A stretch of DNA of 39,606 nt from an uncultured Phycisphaerae bacterium (GCA_937949545.1 CALEDR010000019.1:1-39606); one strand, 5' to 3'. Shown: positions 1 through 10,979, counted from the first letter of the stretch. Notes: a model not told the origin generated them from the letters alone. Program-made: numbers and translations.

Positions 1-956
1 CCGGCTTTTTGGGCTTCCTGTTCAAACTCTTTGACGGTCATACGAATCAGGGCATCCAGGTCCATGACTTTGCAGGTGATGGGCATGTTGCCGGCTTCAA
101 GTTTGGCGATGTCGAGCAGGTCATTGATGAGATCGGCAAAGCGGCGGCAGTCCTGCTGCATGGATTCAAGGTATTCGCGTGTTTTGCCTGCGATTTTTCC
201 GGTAACGCCGGCCAGGATATTCGACACAGCGTTTTGGATGCTGGTCAGCGGCGTCCGCAGTTCGTGGGAGATGGCGGTGATGAAGTCATTTTTGGTATTT
301 TCAGCGATAAGTTCATTGGTAATATCCCGGAGGTACACGGCGGTGCCGATGATGTGTTCCCATTCGTCGCGGATGCGTGTCCAGCGGACTCTCAGGAGGC
401 GCTGTGCTCCGGATTTAACCTGAAATTCTCCCTGCGTGGGAGCCGCCAGTTCTCCGGGCTGCATCAGTTCCGCAAAACCGAGATGAGCAAGCGTTTCGGT
501 TACAGCTGCACTGTCGGCTTCCGCCGGCAGGCCGAGCAGACGAAGGGCTACCTGATTGCACTCTTCGATCTGCCCTTTTTCGTTGAACAGAATCATTCCG
601 TCCATCAGATTATGAACGGCGGATTCGAGTTTGTGCTTGCGTGTTTCGAGAAGACAGGCGGCACCGACCTCCATCAGTTCAATTTGGTTGGCCAGCTGAT
701 GCTCCAGCTGGGACTGAAGTTCGTTGACCTTTTTTTGGATGTTGTCCAGTTCCCGGAGCATCAGTTCAAGCAGCTGGGCACGAGTCAGATAAACGGGTTT
801 TTCATAATCGGGCAGAGCGATTCCGATCGCATCGGCACCGGTATCGATCGCCGCTCGGACAACCTGCTGAATGGGCATGTCGCCGTTCACGATGAGCGCC
901 CCGGGTTCTTCAAGGAATTCGGCAGGATGTTCAATCAAGTCTGCGATTCGTGTCAC
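1..956 (-). CDS. PAS-containing sensor histidine kinase, partial (C-terminus beyond window)
   Basis: The minus strand is open from a GTG at 956 to the window edge (318 codons plus two bases). The GTG is preceded by AGGA at 967-964 with good spacing; a nearby ATG at 976 is out of frame and stops at once. Residues 1-60 form a short N-terminal region, followed by a predicted coiled coil at about 65-110 rich in Gln/Glu/Leu. A PAS-like segment spans about 115-215 (ESAVHNLMDGMILFNEKGQI, then RVRWTRI...VYLRDIT). The dimerisation/phosphoacceptor helix has the H-box SHELRTPLTSIQNAV with His231 as the phosphorylated residue, and continues through FADLINDLLDIAKLEAG. The HATPase domain lies off the window. 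No membrane segment is visible, so a cytoplasmic sensor is likely. Partner and signal are unknown; no response regulator is in view. The family assignment is firm. Confidence 0.9.
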   Translation of the reverse strand, partial: MTRIADLIEHPAEFLEEPGALIVNGDMPIQQVVRAAIDTGADAIGIALPDYEKPVYLTRAQLLELMLRELDNIQKKVNELQSQLEHQLANQIELMEVGAACLLETRKHKLESAVHNLMDGMILFNEKGQIEECNQVALRLLGLPAEADSAAVTETLAHLGFAELMQPGELAAPTQGEFQVKSGAQRLLRVRWTRIRDEWEHIIGTAVYLRDITNELIAENTKNDFITAISHELRTPLTSIQNAVSNILAGVTGKIAGKTREYLESMQQDCRRFADLINDLLDIAKLEAGNMPITCKVMDLDALIRMTVKEFEQEAQKA

Positions 957-1276
957 AACGGTATCCTTTCGGACATTGGACTTTCTTTGGCGATTTCATG
1001 CTACTGGGGCTATCGGAGATAGCAGCCGAGACTTTTAGGAAGAAAATTTCAGGATTTTTTCGTCAGACAGAGCAGGGATGAATGGGATTTTCTGATACTA
1101 TCCAACGGGAAAGGGGGGAATGCCGGCAGACGGTTTTTTCAGTTTTTCAGCGGTTTTCTTTATCAGACCCAGCCGCTTCAAGATGGAGCGGCCTGCCGAA
1201 ACGGCAAAGCGAGGCGCAGCTTTCTGGTAAAATTTTAGCAAGCGGAAGTTCCTATAATCCGGCCTCCGGCAGAGTT
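957..1276. other. Intergenic region upstream of the histidine kinase
   Basis: These 320 bases lie between two minus-strand genes. Two short inverted repeats are visible: GCTATC/GATAGC at 1009-1023 (three-base loop) and GCCGCT/AGCGGC at 1172-1192 (nine-base loop). Neither is followed by a T-run on either strand, so neither is called a terminator. No convincing promoter or small coding frame was seen. The region presumably holds the kinase promoter. Confidence 0.5.
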
Positions 1277-4200
1277 TTACCGGACGAAGGGGAAGCCGAA
1301 AAGGTGTTCGAGAAGCCGGTCTGTGTGGGGGTGCGGGAGAGGGACAATACGAAGACGGCCCTGGAGAGGGGGAGTTTGTGCAGCTTTGATTTGTGCATCC
1401 GGAAGGGCGAATTTAGTTCCCAGACCCGCCAGAGCGGCGTTGTGGAAGACCAGCAGACCGTTTTGGATTTTTTCCCAGCCGAGGTTGCTCGGCGGGCAAA
1501 CAATACCCAGACGTGCGGTCCCGATGGAAAAGAGCGCTGTTTCTACGTCCATTCGGTTCCCGTTCAAGAAGGGAAAGTCCGGCGGAATCGTATGAATGCC
1601 CCAGCGGCACAGTTCGTTTTTGTCCGGATAAGCGGGATAAGGGCCCAACCCCTGCCAGGTGATTGCGGAGGGGGTATGCGGCAGCTCGAAAGCCAGACCG
1701 CATTCGAGCAGAGCGCCTTGCGGGGGTTTCGGAATAAGGGTGTATTCAATATCGAGCCAGCCCTTTGGGGAGAGTGTATAAGAAATTTGAGCGTCAACGG
1801 TTTTTGTATCATCCGGGCTGTGGAAAAGCAGATGGAAATGCAAAATGGTCCCCGCCGGGGTTTGTTCCTCCGAATGCTCGAGGAGTTCTGTTTTCTCGAA
1901 CAGAGGCGGTTCCCAGATTTGCAGTTTTGCGGAAGCATAGGTTCGGCGTTCGGCCATGGTAGGCTTGCGGCCTGCCCGCAGATACGGGCCTTTGAGGAGA
2001 ATTTGGTTTTGGTCTTTGAGGGTCAGCCGTCCATTGGATTCAGCCAGCAGAGAGATGCCGTTTTGTCCCCACTGCCAAATCTGCCCCTTTTTAGAGAGAG
2101 AAGACGGAACAGTTTTTTGCTCGAGCCAGGCAAGCCGGTCCGGTTTATTTCCGTCCGGAAGAAGGCGGACGGAGTATTCGGCCACGGGTTGCTTTCGGCT
2201 GTTTTGAAAAGTGACTTCCATCCAAAAGGCATCTTCAGAGAGGTTGTCCGGCAGGGCCAGAGGGATAGAAAGGGTTTGCGTGGAGTGGGGCGGAGCGGCC
2301 AGGGAAAGAGTCTGTTCGCTGAGCAGGGTGCTGTTTTGAAAGAGCCGGCAGGTTCCTGTGCATTCTTTCAGGTGTGTAAAGTCATACCGGTTTTCGACGG
2401 TCAGGGTAATGGTTTGCGTACCGGGCCGAACGGAGATTTGCTTTTCGAGAATCCGGATAGGGCTGTATACCGCGCGGGTCTGAAAGTAATCGGTCTGGGG
2501 GTTGCGGTCGGCATAAACGATTCCGTCTGTGCCGTATTGGCCGTGGCTGTCGAGAATTGTATCCGCATCCAGATAGACATCGCCTGACAAGTCCGAAGGG
2601 CCGAGGTTTTCGATGTCCAGATAGGAATTATGAACGGGTCGTCCTCTGACGGAGCGTCGAATTCCCTGATCGGCCCACAGCCAGATGAAGCCGCCGGCGA
2701 TATGCGGGGTCTTCTGAATCAGTTCCCACTTCGGGGCCAGCCCTCCAAAGGCGGTGTCAAGGGCGTGATTGTATTCGGAATACAGATAGGGTACGGGCAC
2801 GGTTGTATTTTGTGCGTGCTGTTCGATGTGTGTCATCTGAGGATAGTGGCGGGAAAAGAAATCGATGAACGAAGCATGTCCGGTGTCGGCGGTTGATTTG
2901 GAGGAACGGAAGTCGCCGCCGGGGTAGTATACGAGCCGGCTGGGGTCTATCCGCTTGACATATTGTGCGGTTTTTTCGAGATTGACCGTCAGGGGATTTT
3001 CGTTGCCGATTCCCCAGGCGATGACGGAGGGGTGCAGACGGTCCCGGCGGACGGCGGCATCTGCTCTGGAGAGCATGGCCTCCAGGCCTCTCGGGTCGGC
3101 CTGAAAACGTTCCCCGAAACAGATGGGCACTTCGTCAAAAACGTACAGTCCGTATTCGTCGCACAGTTCGAGAAATCGCGGATGAGGGGTATAATGGGAG
3201 CAGCGGACGGCGTTGATGTTGGCGGCTTTCATCATTTCGATGTCCTGCCGCCAGTGTTTTTCCTGCAGGGCCCGTCCGACGTCGGGATGCGTTTCGTGTC
3301 GGCAGACGCCTCGCAGTTTGACGGGGCTGCCGTTGATTTTCAGGATGCGGTTGTCAGCAGAGACCTCACGGAGGCCGATTTTGCGGCGGATGCAGTGCGT
3401 TTCCTTCTCCTCCGCCAGCAGGGTCAGTGTCAATTCATACAGGAAGGGAGTCTCTGCATTCCAGAAGAGCGCATTTTCGACGGGGATGTGAAAGGACTGG
3501 TGGGGGAAAAAATCGGAGTTTTGGGAGATAAACCGGTATTGCTGCCGGAAGATTTGCCGGCCGTTGGGGTCGGTTAATTCTACGTTGAGCTGAAGCGGAG
3601 GCAGGGGGCCTTTGGGATTCTCAGGGCGGCGAAAGAAGCGGATATCGACTTGTCCCTCGAGCAGGGCGTATCGGCGGGCGGGGTCTATGCGGGTTTCGAC
3701 GGTCAGGTTCTCGAGGAAGTACAAAGAGGGGGAAAACAGATAAACCTCCCGAAAGATGCCGGACAGGGCCCAGTCGTCGCTGCAATCGAAAGGGGTTTGA
3801 GGCGAGTCTCGGCGGCATTGCAGGGCGATGAGGTTTTCCCCTTTTTGAATAAAGGGAGTAATGTCAAATTGACAAGGCAGGAAGGCGTGCTCGAAACCGC
3901 CGACTTCCCTGCCGTTTACGTAGAGTGTATAGCCGAAAGCCACCCCTTCAAAATGGAGAAAAACCTGCCGGCTTTCCCAAGAAGAGGGCAGGGTAAACCA
4001 TTTGCGGTAGAGACCAACTTTTTCCGGATCTGGGTAGTCATATCGCGGCTCTTCAAATCCCTGCAATTCCCAGTTGGACGGGACAGGGATGGGTTTGAAG
4101 TCGGCGTCACTGAAATCGGGTTTGAAAAAGGTTTCCAGAAGGGACTGCTGGGTGCGGTCGGCCAAAAAAAACTTCCACTCGGAGTTCAGTGAAATCGTCC

Positions 4201-4288
4201 ACGGCGAGTCGGGCTCAAAGACAATGGCGACGGCGGAAGTCGTGCAGACAAGAAAGAAGAGTCCGTATCGTTTTGTTCTGTTTATCAA
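1277..4288 (-). CDS. Secreted GH2 beta-galactosidase-like glycoside hydrolase
   Basis: A protein of 1003 residues, close to the usual length of LacZ-type GH2 enzymes. The chosen start is TTG at 4288, preceded by AAAGGAA with a six-base spacer and followed directly by a signal-peptide-like segment (RYGLFFLVCTTSAVA). The open frame runs further upstream but would overlap the prepilin gene. Order of domains: sugar-binding jelly roll (about 25-200, including PVPSNWELQGFE), Ig-like domain, TIM barrel with acid/base Glu430 in GIGNENP and nucleophile Glu505 in YSEYNHA, the barrel-end motif GGFIWLWADQG, then a LacZ-type small-chain domain at the C-terminus (MAERRTYASAK...WQGLGPYPAYPDKN). It would hydrolyse terminal beta-galactosides or related sugars outside the cytoplasm. 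Its ribosome-binding site overlaps the end of the upstream prepilin gene (11-base gap), so the two are probably co-transcribed. Exact substrate cannot be read from sequence. Confidence 0.9.
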   Translation of the reverse strand: MINRTKRYGLFFLVCTTSAVAIVFEPDSPWTISLNSEWKFFLADRTQQSLLETFFKPDFSDADFKPIPVPSNWELQGFEEPRYDYPDPEKVGLYRKWFTLPSSWESRQVFLHFEGVAFGYTLYVNGREVGGFEHAFLPCQFDITPFIQKGENLIALQCRRDSPQTPFDCSDDWALSGIFREVYLFSPSLYFLENLTVETRIDPARRYALLEGQVDIRFFRRPENPKGPLPPLQLNVELTDPNGRQIFRQQYRFISQNSDFFPHQSFHIPVENALFWNAETPFLYELTLTLLAEEKETHCIRRKIGLREVSADNRILKINGSPVKLRGVCRHETHPDVGRALQEKHWRQDIEMMKAANINAVRCSHYTPHPRFLELCDEYGLYVFDEVPICFGERFQADPRGLEAMLSRADAAVRRDRLHPSVIAWGIGNENPLTVNLEKTAQYVKRIDPSRLVYYPGGDFRSSKSTADTGHASFIDFFSRHYPQMTHIEQHAQNTTVPVPYLYSEYNHALDTAFGGLAPKWELIQKTPHIAGGFIWLWADQGIRRSVRGRPVHNSYLDIENLGPSDLSGDVYLDADTILDSHGQYGTDGIVYADRNPQTDYFQTRAVYSPIRILEKQISVRPGTQTITLTVENRYDFTHLKECTGTCRLFQNSTLLSEQTLSLAAPPHSTQTLSIPLALPDNLSEDAFWMEVTFQNSRKQPVAEYSVRLLPDGNKPDRLAWLEQKTVPSSLSKKGQIWQWGQNGISLLAESNGRLTLKDQNQILLKGPYLRAGRKPTMAERRTYASAKLQIWEPPLFEKTELLEHSEEQTPAGTILHFHLLFHSPDDTKTVDAQISYTLSPKGWLDIEYTLIPKPPQGALLECGLAFELPHTPSAITWQGLGPYPAYPDKNELCRWGIHTIPPDFPFLNGNRMDVETALFSIGTARLGIVCPPSNLGWEKIQNGLLVFHNAALAGLGTKFALPDAQIKAAQTPPLQGRLRIVPLPHPHTDRLLEHLFGFPFVR

Positions 4289-4299
4289 GTTGTTTCCTT

Positions 4300-5178
4300 T
4301 CACTTGCCGGGGATGTAGGAACGTTTGAACCAGAGATAGTCCTCCGAAACGGTGCCGTTGGGATTGAGGGCGGACCAGTTTTTCTGCTGGGCCTTGGCCA
4401 TTTCGAGGGTGTTTTTGGAGACCCATTTGTGGCGTTCGGCATGGCCGTCGGCAAAGGCCAGCGTACTGCTTCCATTGTGCCAGATGGCAAAGGGGTCCAC
4501 CCATTGGGGAGAATTCATATTCATATTCCAGGTGCGGTGATTCCAGCCGTAGCCGTCGGACTCCTCCAAAAAGACGATTTTGTTTCCAGGCGCAGAAAAC
4601 TGGGACAGTTTTGTGATGGTGTAGGCATCTTCGCCGGTTCCGCCGTCGGGCCGCTGGGAAAGGACTTTTCCGATGGAATAGCTGCGGTATCCGCCCATCC
4701 AGTCGGGGTCATAGTTGCTTGCGCTGTTGCCTTTGTAGGTGGCAGGTTTGGTGTACCGTGTATCGACGGGGCAGTTATAAACCTTGGGGGCCTCAATATA
4801 GCGCCAGAGGGCACCGGCCTGATATCCGCGAATCTTGTCATCGAGGGTTTTGTTGACATCTTCTCGATTGGGCCCCATCGGCCTTCCGACCCAGTTCCAC
4901 ACGCGGACAGAACGGCTGCTGATGGTGTAGTAATTGTATCCTGGTTCGGCCAAACTGTCGGAGGTATCCCCATCGACGATTCTGGCGTCATAGTCTTCTG
5001 CATAAAGGAGCCAGGCCTTAATCAGCTGGCTTTCATGGCCCAGACAGACGGAAGCCGCCGCGATATTTTTGGCGCTTTTGAGAGCCGGGATAATAATTGC
5101 CAGAAGCAAACCAACGATGGCAATGACGACCAGCAGTTCGATGAGTGTGAACGCACGTTTGAGTTTCATGGGGTTCAT
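4300..5178 (-). CDS. Prepilin-like protein with H-X9-DG motif
   Basis: The N-terminus has a class III prepilin signal: a basic leader (KLKRA), then FTLIELLVVIAIVGLLLAII, with the expected Glu at position +5 after the cleavage site. The C-terminal half contains WHNGSSTLAFADGHAE, an exact H-X9-DG signature typical of the large planctomycete prepilin-like family (DUF1559 type), and NCPVD with a conserved Cys. Start is ATG at 5178, with an AGGG-containing purine stretch upstream; ATG at 5169 is an equally possible start. Length is about 292 residues. It lies 44 bases after tRNA-Ala and 11 bases before a GH2 gene, with which it likely forms an operon. Such proteins are thought to be processed by prepilin peptidase and held at the envelope; their function is unproven. 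No peptidase is encoded in this window. Confidence 0.88.
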   Translation of the reverse strand: MNPMKLKRAFTLIELLVVIAIVGLLLAIIIPALKSAKNIAAASVCLGHESQLIKAWLLYAEDYDARIVDGDTSDSLAEPGYNYYTISSRSVRVWNWVGRPMGPNREDVNKTLDDKIRGYQAGALWRYIEAPKVYNCPVDTRYTKPATYKGNSASNYDPDWMGGYRSYSIGKVLSQRPDGGTGEDAYTITKLSQFSAPGNKIVFLEESDGYGWNHRTWNMNMNSPQWVDPFAIWHNGSSTLAFADGHAERHKWVSKNTLEMAKAQQKNWSALNPNGTVSEDYLWFKRSYIPGK

Positions 5179-5222
5179 CCCTTTCCCTGTTTTTCGGCGA
5201 GTTTTCGCCCCCTCTGAGGAAA

Positions 5223-5295
<73 letters not shown>

Positions 5296-5307
5296 GTTCA
5301 GAGAGGG

Positions 5308-5336
5308 ACTATACCATAGTTTAAATATCCTGACAA
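5308..5336 (-). promoter_or_regulatory. Promoter of tRNA-Ala (possibly also prepilin-GH2)
   Basis: On the minus strand, TTGTCA (5336-5331) and TATAGT (5313-5308) are separated by exactly 17 bases, and the tRNA begins 12 bases after the -10 box. This is a near-consensus sigma-70-type promoter. No terminator is visible between the tRNA and the prepilin gene. Confidence 0.7.
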
Positions 5337-5361
5337 GTCCTGTTTTGCCGAAAAAAACGGA

Positions 5362-6585
5362 TTATTCATTTTTGGGTTCGGCGTGTTTTTCAAGCCATCG
5401 CTGAACCCACAGGCGAGCCTGATGGGGTGTTTGGATTTCCTCGGCGAGCTGAGCGGTATAGAGTTCGCGGGCCAGGCGGCCGACCATCGGGCCGGGAACG
5501 GCCCCCAGAGCGATGAGCTGATGGCCGTCCAGCAAAGGTTTGGGGCGAAGGATTTTGCCTTTCAGGGCGGCGGCTCTTTTTTGAATTCGGTTCAGAGGAC
5601 TTAAGGACTGTCCCTGGGAGTGGAGAACGGCCCTGCGAAGGTGGAGTAAGTCCTCCCAATAGGGTTCGGCCATAAGGATTTTTAACTGGGCCAAAGGCAG
5701 GTCAGCATCTGCGAGAACGTCTTTCTTCTCAAGCAGAAATCGGATATGTTTTATCGCGGAATTGCTGAGCCGAAGCTCTTTGGCCCATCCGAGGGCTTTG
5801 TCGATGTGGGCTGCTGTAAAGTAGGCTGCTAAAGCCAGAGGAAAGTCGATTTCTTTCGGCAAATGCCGAAGCATGTTGCTCCCGAAAAACCGGCAGGGCA
5901 CTTCAAAACCGGGAAAGATGGTTTGGGCCAGCCCGGAATCGTTCAGGAGACGTGCGCCGCGAGCTCTGCTCGGATGGGTCAGGATTTGCTCCAGCTCCAT
6001 CGCAATTCGTTCGGGACTGATTTGGCGGATTTTTGGGGCATGTCGGCAAACGGCCTGCCAGGTTTGTTCTTCGATTTCGAAATCCAGCTGGACGGCAAAA
6101 CGCACCGCCCGCAGGAGCCGCAGGCAGTCTTCGCCGAATCGCTCATCGGGGTTGCCGATGGTACGGATGATTTTCTTTTGGAGGTCTTCCCGTCCGCCGA
6201 CGAAATCGAGGGTCTGCCGACTGATGGGGTCAAAGAACATCCCATTAACAGTAAAATCACGACGAAAGGCATCTTCTTTGGCGGTGGTGAATTCGACTTT
6301 TTCGGGGTAGCGGCCGTCCTGATAATCGGATTCCGTTCGGAAGGTAGCCACCTCGACCTGTTTGCCTTCGAGGATGACGATGACCACACCGAAACGGGCT
6401 CCGATTTTGAGTGTTTTTCGAAACAAGGGGATGATTTGGTCCGGTACGGCATCGGTGACGACGTCGTAGTCTTTGGGGCGTCTTCCGAGCAGGTAATCTC
6501 GCACGCAGCCGCCTGCGAAAAGGGCCTGATAGCCCTCCTGACGGAGCCGTTTCAGTACTTTTAATGCCTGAGCACGATTCGACAT
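5362..6585 (-). CDS. cca: CCA-adding enzyme / tRNA nucleotidyltransferase (class II)
   Basis: This enzyme adds or repairs the 3' CCA end of tRNAs in the cytoplasm. The N-terminal nucleotidyltransferase head has AGGCVRDYLLGRRPKDYDVVT, with the metal-binding DYD at about residues 39-41. It is followed by EVATFRTESDYQDGRYPEKV, RRDFTVNGM and the class II nucleotide-recognition stretch RFGEDCLRLLRAVRFA. The C-terminal third is helical, as in the family. The start is taken as ATG at 6585, which gives 407 residues and begins just before the conserved head; the frame stays open 65 codons upstream, but that stretch looks non-coding. The ribosome-binding site is weak (CTGGGA close to the ATG). It is divergent from guaB and lies 66 bases before tRNA-Ala, which lacks an encoded CCA. 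Confidence 0.93.
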   Translation of the reverse strand: MSNRAQALKVLKRLRQEGYQALFAGGCVRDYLLGRRPKDYDVVTDAVPDQIIPLFRKTLKIGARFGVVIVILEGKQVEVATFRTESDYQDGRYPEKVEFTTAKEDAFRRDFTVNGMFFDPISRQTLDFVGGREDLQKKIIRTIGNPDERFGEDCLRLLRAVRFAVQLDFEIEEQTWQAVCRHAPKIRQISPERIAMELEQILTHPSRARGARLLNDSGLAQTIFPGFEVPCRFFGSNMLRHLPKEIDFPLALAAYFTAAHIDKALGWAKELRLSNSAIKHIRFLLEKKDVLADADLPLAQLKILMAEPYWEDLLHLRRAVLHSQGQSLSPLNRIQKRAAALKGKILRPKPLLDGHQLIALGAVPGPMVGRLARELYTAQLAEEIQTPHQARLWVQRWLEKHAEPKNE

Positions 6586-6704
6586 TCCCAGTTGTTCCGG
6601 TATCAGGATTTTGCTGAAGGTCTTTATTCTTTCAGCGGCAAGGCGGATTGTCAAATTGTTCTTTGGCGGAACACTGTTTTTTTTCAGTTTTCGAAGGCCG
6701 AGGA

Positions 6705-6733
6705 TTGACAGGGTTTGTTTTGTCAGGTACAGT
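6705..6733 (+). promoter_or_regulatory. Candidate guaB promoter
   Basis: A perfect TTGACA at 6705-6710 is followed after 17 bases by TACAGT (6728-6733), which matches the -10 consensus at four of six positions. It lies 127 bases before guaB in the divergent cca/guaB region. Confidence 0.5.
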
Positions 6734-6827
6734 ATTGTATGGTTACAGAAAGAAAAGCATATCGAAACAGCCTCCGTCAAATTGTCTTTGACGCACTTCT
6801 GCTATGCGGATATATTCTGTCTTCTAA

Positions 6828-8335
<1,508 letters not shown>

Positions 8336-8336
<1 letters not shown>

Positions 8337-9886
8337 TGGTTGATTGTATGCATGAGCAGATTGTCATTGTTGATTTCGGCAGTCAGTATGTTCAGCTGAT
8401 TGCCCGTCGTGTGCGGGAGCATAAGGTTTATTCGGAGATTGTTCAGCCGAGTATGCCGCTGGAGAAGATTCTGCTTCCGGGTCTGAAGGGGATTATTCTT
8501 TCGGGCGGACCGGCCAGTGTCTATGCTCCGAATGCCCCGATGTGCGACCGTCGGCTGTTGGAGGCGGGCGTACCGATTTTGGGCATTTGCTACGGGATGC
8601 AGGCGGGCTGCAAACTGCTGGGGGCCGAGGTTTCCTCGGCACCAGCCCGCGAGTATGGACGCACGGCCCTGACCATCCTCCGTCGGGATGACTTGTTCCG
8701 GGGACTTCCGGAGCATACAACCGTCTGGATGAGCCACGGCGACCAGGTGCAGCAGCTTCCGGATGATTTTATCCCGCTGGCCGAAACACCGACTTGTCCT
8801 GTTGCGGCGGTTCGGCACAAAAACGGGCGGTTCTGGGGGGTTCAGTTTCATCCGGAGGTTACGCATACGCCGCGCGGACAGGAAATCATCCGCAACTTCT
8901 TGTATGACATCTGCGGCTGCCGGGGCGACTGGCAGGTGAGCGATTTTGTCCAGGAGGCGATTGAGGCCGTCCGTCGAAAAGTGGGCTCCTCGAGGGTGAT
9001 TTGCGGCCTGTCGGGGGGGGTCGATTCGGCGGTCACGGCGACCCTGCTGCACAAAGCCGTAGGCGACCAGCTGGTCTGCATCTTTGTGGATAACGGGCTG
9101 CTGCGGAAGAATGAACGAGAAAGCGTTGCGGCAACCTTCCGCAATCATTTTCATATCGACCTTCGGGTGGTGGATTGGGGAAAGCAGTTTCTGGCAAAGC
9201 TGGCCGGTGTGACGGACCCGCAGCAGAAACGCAAAATCATCGGAGCGGAGTTTATTGAGGCATTCAAATCCGAAGCTGCTAAAATTCCGGATGCGCGTTT
9301 TCTGGCGCAGGGGACGCTTTATCCGGATGTGATCGAATCGGGCAAAAAGGACGGCAATCTGGCGGCGAATATCAAGCTGCATCACAATGTCGGCGGGCTG
9401 CCGGAGCAGTTGGGGTTTGACCTGGTCGAGCCGCTGCGGGATTTGTTTAAGGATGAGGTGCGTCTGGTCGGGGAGTATCTTGGGTTGCCGGACGAGATGG
9501 TCTGGCGGCATCCGTTCCCGGGGCCGGGACTTGCGGTGCGGATTATCGGCGAGGTGACCGAACCGAAACTGGCTATTCTGCGGGAGGCAGATGATATTCT
9601 GATTGAGGAAATCAAGGCGGCAGGACTTTATCGCCAGGTCAGTCAGACGCTGGCGGTTCTTCTGCCGATTGGGACCGTCGGCGTGATGGGGGACGAACGC
9701 AGTTATGAGCATGTGATTGCGATTCGGTCGGTGGATACGACGGACTTTATGACGGCGGATTTCTCGCGGATTCCTTACGAAGTGCTCGGACGGATTGCCA
9801 ACCGGATTATCAATGAAGTGCGCGGCGTCAATCGTGTCGTGTATGATATTTCGAGCAAGCCGCCGGCGACAATTGAGTGGGAGTAA
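8336..9886 (+). CDS. guaA: GMP synthase (glutamine-hydrolysing)
   Basis: Converts XMP to GMP using ATP and glutamine. The 516-residue protein has a class I glutamine amidotransferase domain with [18 protein letters not shown], the nucleophile-containing LGICYGMQ (Cys85) and [10 protein letters not shown] supplying His and Glu. It is followed by the ATP-pyrophosphatase loop [10 protein letters not shown] and the C-terminal dimerisation domain ending in [11 protein letters not shown]. The start used overlaps the guaB stop; an alternative ATG lies four codons downstream at 8348 and neither has a clear ribosome-binding site. It acts directly after GuaB in the same pathway and operon. Confidence 0.98.
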
Positions 9887-9899
9887 GGAGAAAAGTCAA

Positions 9900-10883
9900 A
9901 TGGCAAACGGCTCGTTTACGGCAGTTGGGGGGCTGATGCTGTTGGGGGTGATGGCCTTGGGTTCGGCGGGACGAGCGGAGACGTTTACAATATATGCCGA
10001 AAATGACAGCCGGTATCTGAAGCCCAATCACAATACAGACCGCCATTACACCAACGGAGTCAAACTGGTGTATGGATTCAAGCCGAGCTGGCGGTGGCTG
10101 GAAGGATACGAACAGCTCGACTTGCCTTTCTTCTCGGCTCCCCAGGGGCCGGTCGAGACGGCGGCAGGCATCTTTTTAGGGCAGAATATCTATACCCCCG
10201 ATCATGTGGATGAGCCCGCCCGGCGGCGGCTGAAGGATATGCGGTTTGCCGGCTGGCTTTACAGCGGGCTCTTTGTCCAGCGGGCCAATGAACAGATTCT
10301 GGACCAGGCGGAGTTGAGTTTGGGGGTCATCGGGCCTTCTGCAAAAGGGCGTCAGATTCAGACCTGCGTCCATGAAGCGATGCACTCGGGAACTCCGATC
10401 GGCTGGGACAGTCAGCTGGGAGACCGTCCGGCCGTGGATTTTTCCTGGTATCGCAAACAGCGTTTGCAGGGGGCGTTTTGGAAGCCGTCTGAAAAGGTCG
10501 ATTTTCTTTCGGAATATGGATTTACGGCTGGTTCGGTGTTTTGTCATCTACAGGCAAGCGTAATCGGTCGGTTTGGTTTTTGGGAATTGCCGAAGGATTG
10601 GGGTCCGGACCGTCTGGAATTGCCTGCCGGAGCGATTGCGGAGGCCTACCGAAAAGAAAAGGCAGGATATTTGTTTGTTCGGCTGGGCGGCAGAGCGGTT
10701 GGATATAACCAGTTTTTGACCGATTTGGATGCGGAACCTGTGGTCGGACATCTTCAGGTGGGCTGTGTCGTACAACTCCGTTCATTTGAAGTGGCCTACT
10801 CGCAGACCTATCTGACTCAGGAATATAAAGAACAGAACTATTTTGACGCTTATGGAGCGCTGACTGTAAAGTGGGATTTTTAG
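9900..10883 (+). CDS. LpxR-like lipid A 3'-O-deacylase, outer-membrane protein
   Basis: A 327-residue protein whose ATG follows GGAG with a nine-base spacer, 13 bases after guaA. Residues 1-26 form a signal peptide (GLMLLGVMALGSAGRAE). The family hallmarks of LpxR/DUF2219 are present: ENDSRYL...NTDRHYTNGVKL near the N-terminus (Asn35, Asp36) and a central VHEAMHSGTPIGWDSQL, where the LpxR catalytic His and the GWDNQL-like motif lie. The repeated alternation of polar and hydrophobic residues and the C-terminal Phe (KWDF) fit a beta-barrel outer-membrane protein. Characterised LpxR enzymes remove the 3'-acyloxyacyl chain of lipid A in the outer membrane. Substrate in this organism is inferred only. 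It may be co-transcribed with guaBA. Confidence 0.8.
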   Translation: MANGSFTAVGGLMLLGVMALGSAGRAETFTIYAENDSRYLKPNHNTDRHYTNGVKLVYGFKPSWRWLEGYEQLDLPFFSAPQGPVETAAGIFLGQNIYTPDHVDEPARRRLKDMRFAGWLYSGLFVQRANEQILDQAELSLGVIGPSAKGRQIQTCVHEAMHSGTPIGWDSQLGDRPAVDFSWYRKQRLQGAFWKPSEKVDFLSEYGFTAGSVFCHLQASVIGRFGFWELPKDWGPDRLELPAGAIAEAYRKEKAGYLFVRLGGRAVGYNQFLTDLDAEPVVGHLQVGCVVQLRSFEVAYSQTYLTQEYKEQNYFDAYGALTVKWDF

Positions 10884-10951
10884 AGGGGGAGAGTCTGTTT
10901 CTGGGGGGTTCGGTAGGTTTTCTAAAGACCTAGTAAAAACGATATTCGTGG

Positions 10952-10979
10952 TTGACATTTTTTGTAACGTCTGTATATT
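10952..10979 (+). promoter_or_regulatory. Candidate promoter of the thrS operon
   Basis: A perfect TTGACA (10952-10957) is followed after 16 bases by TATATT (10974-10979), five of six matches to the -10 consensus. It lies about 50 bases upstream of thrS in an AT-rich leader. Confidence 0.6.

Noticed and set aside
9-1022. Long plus-strand open frame opposite the histidine kinase
   Set aside because: The minus strand gives a clear kinase sequence with an H-box; the plus frame has no recognisable motif and is a codon-bias shadow.
1172-1192. Inverted repeat considered as terminator of the GH2 gene
   Set aside because: No T-run follows on either strand, and it lies about 85-105 bases beyond the stop.
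1082-2587. 501-codon plus-strand frame
   Set aside because: Antisense to the C-terminal half of the GH2 gene, whose domains are unmistakable.
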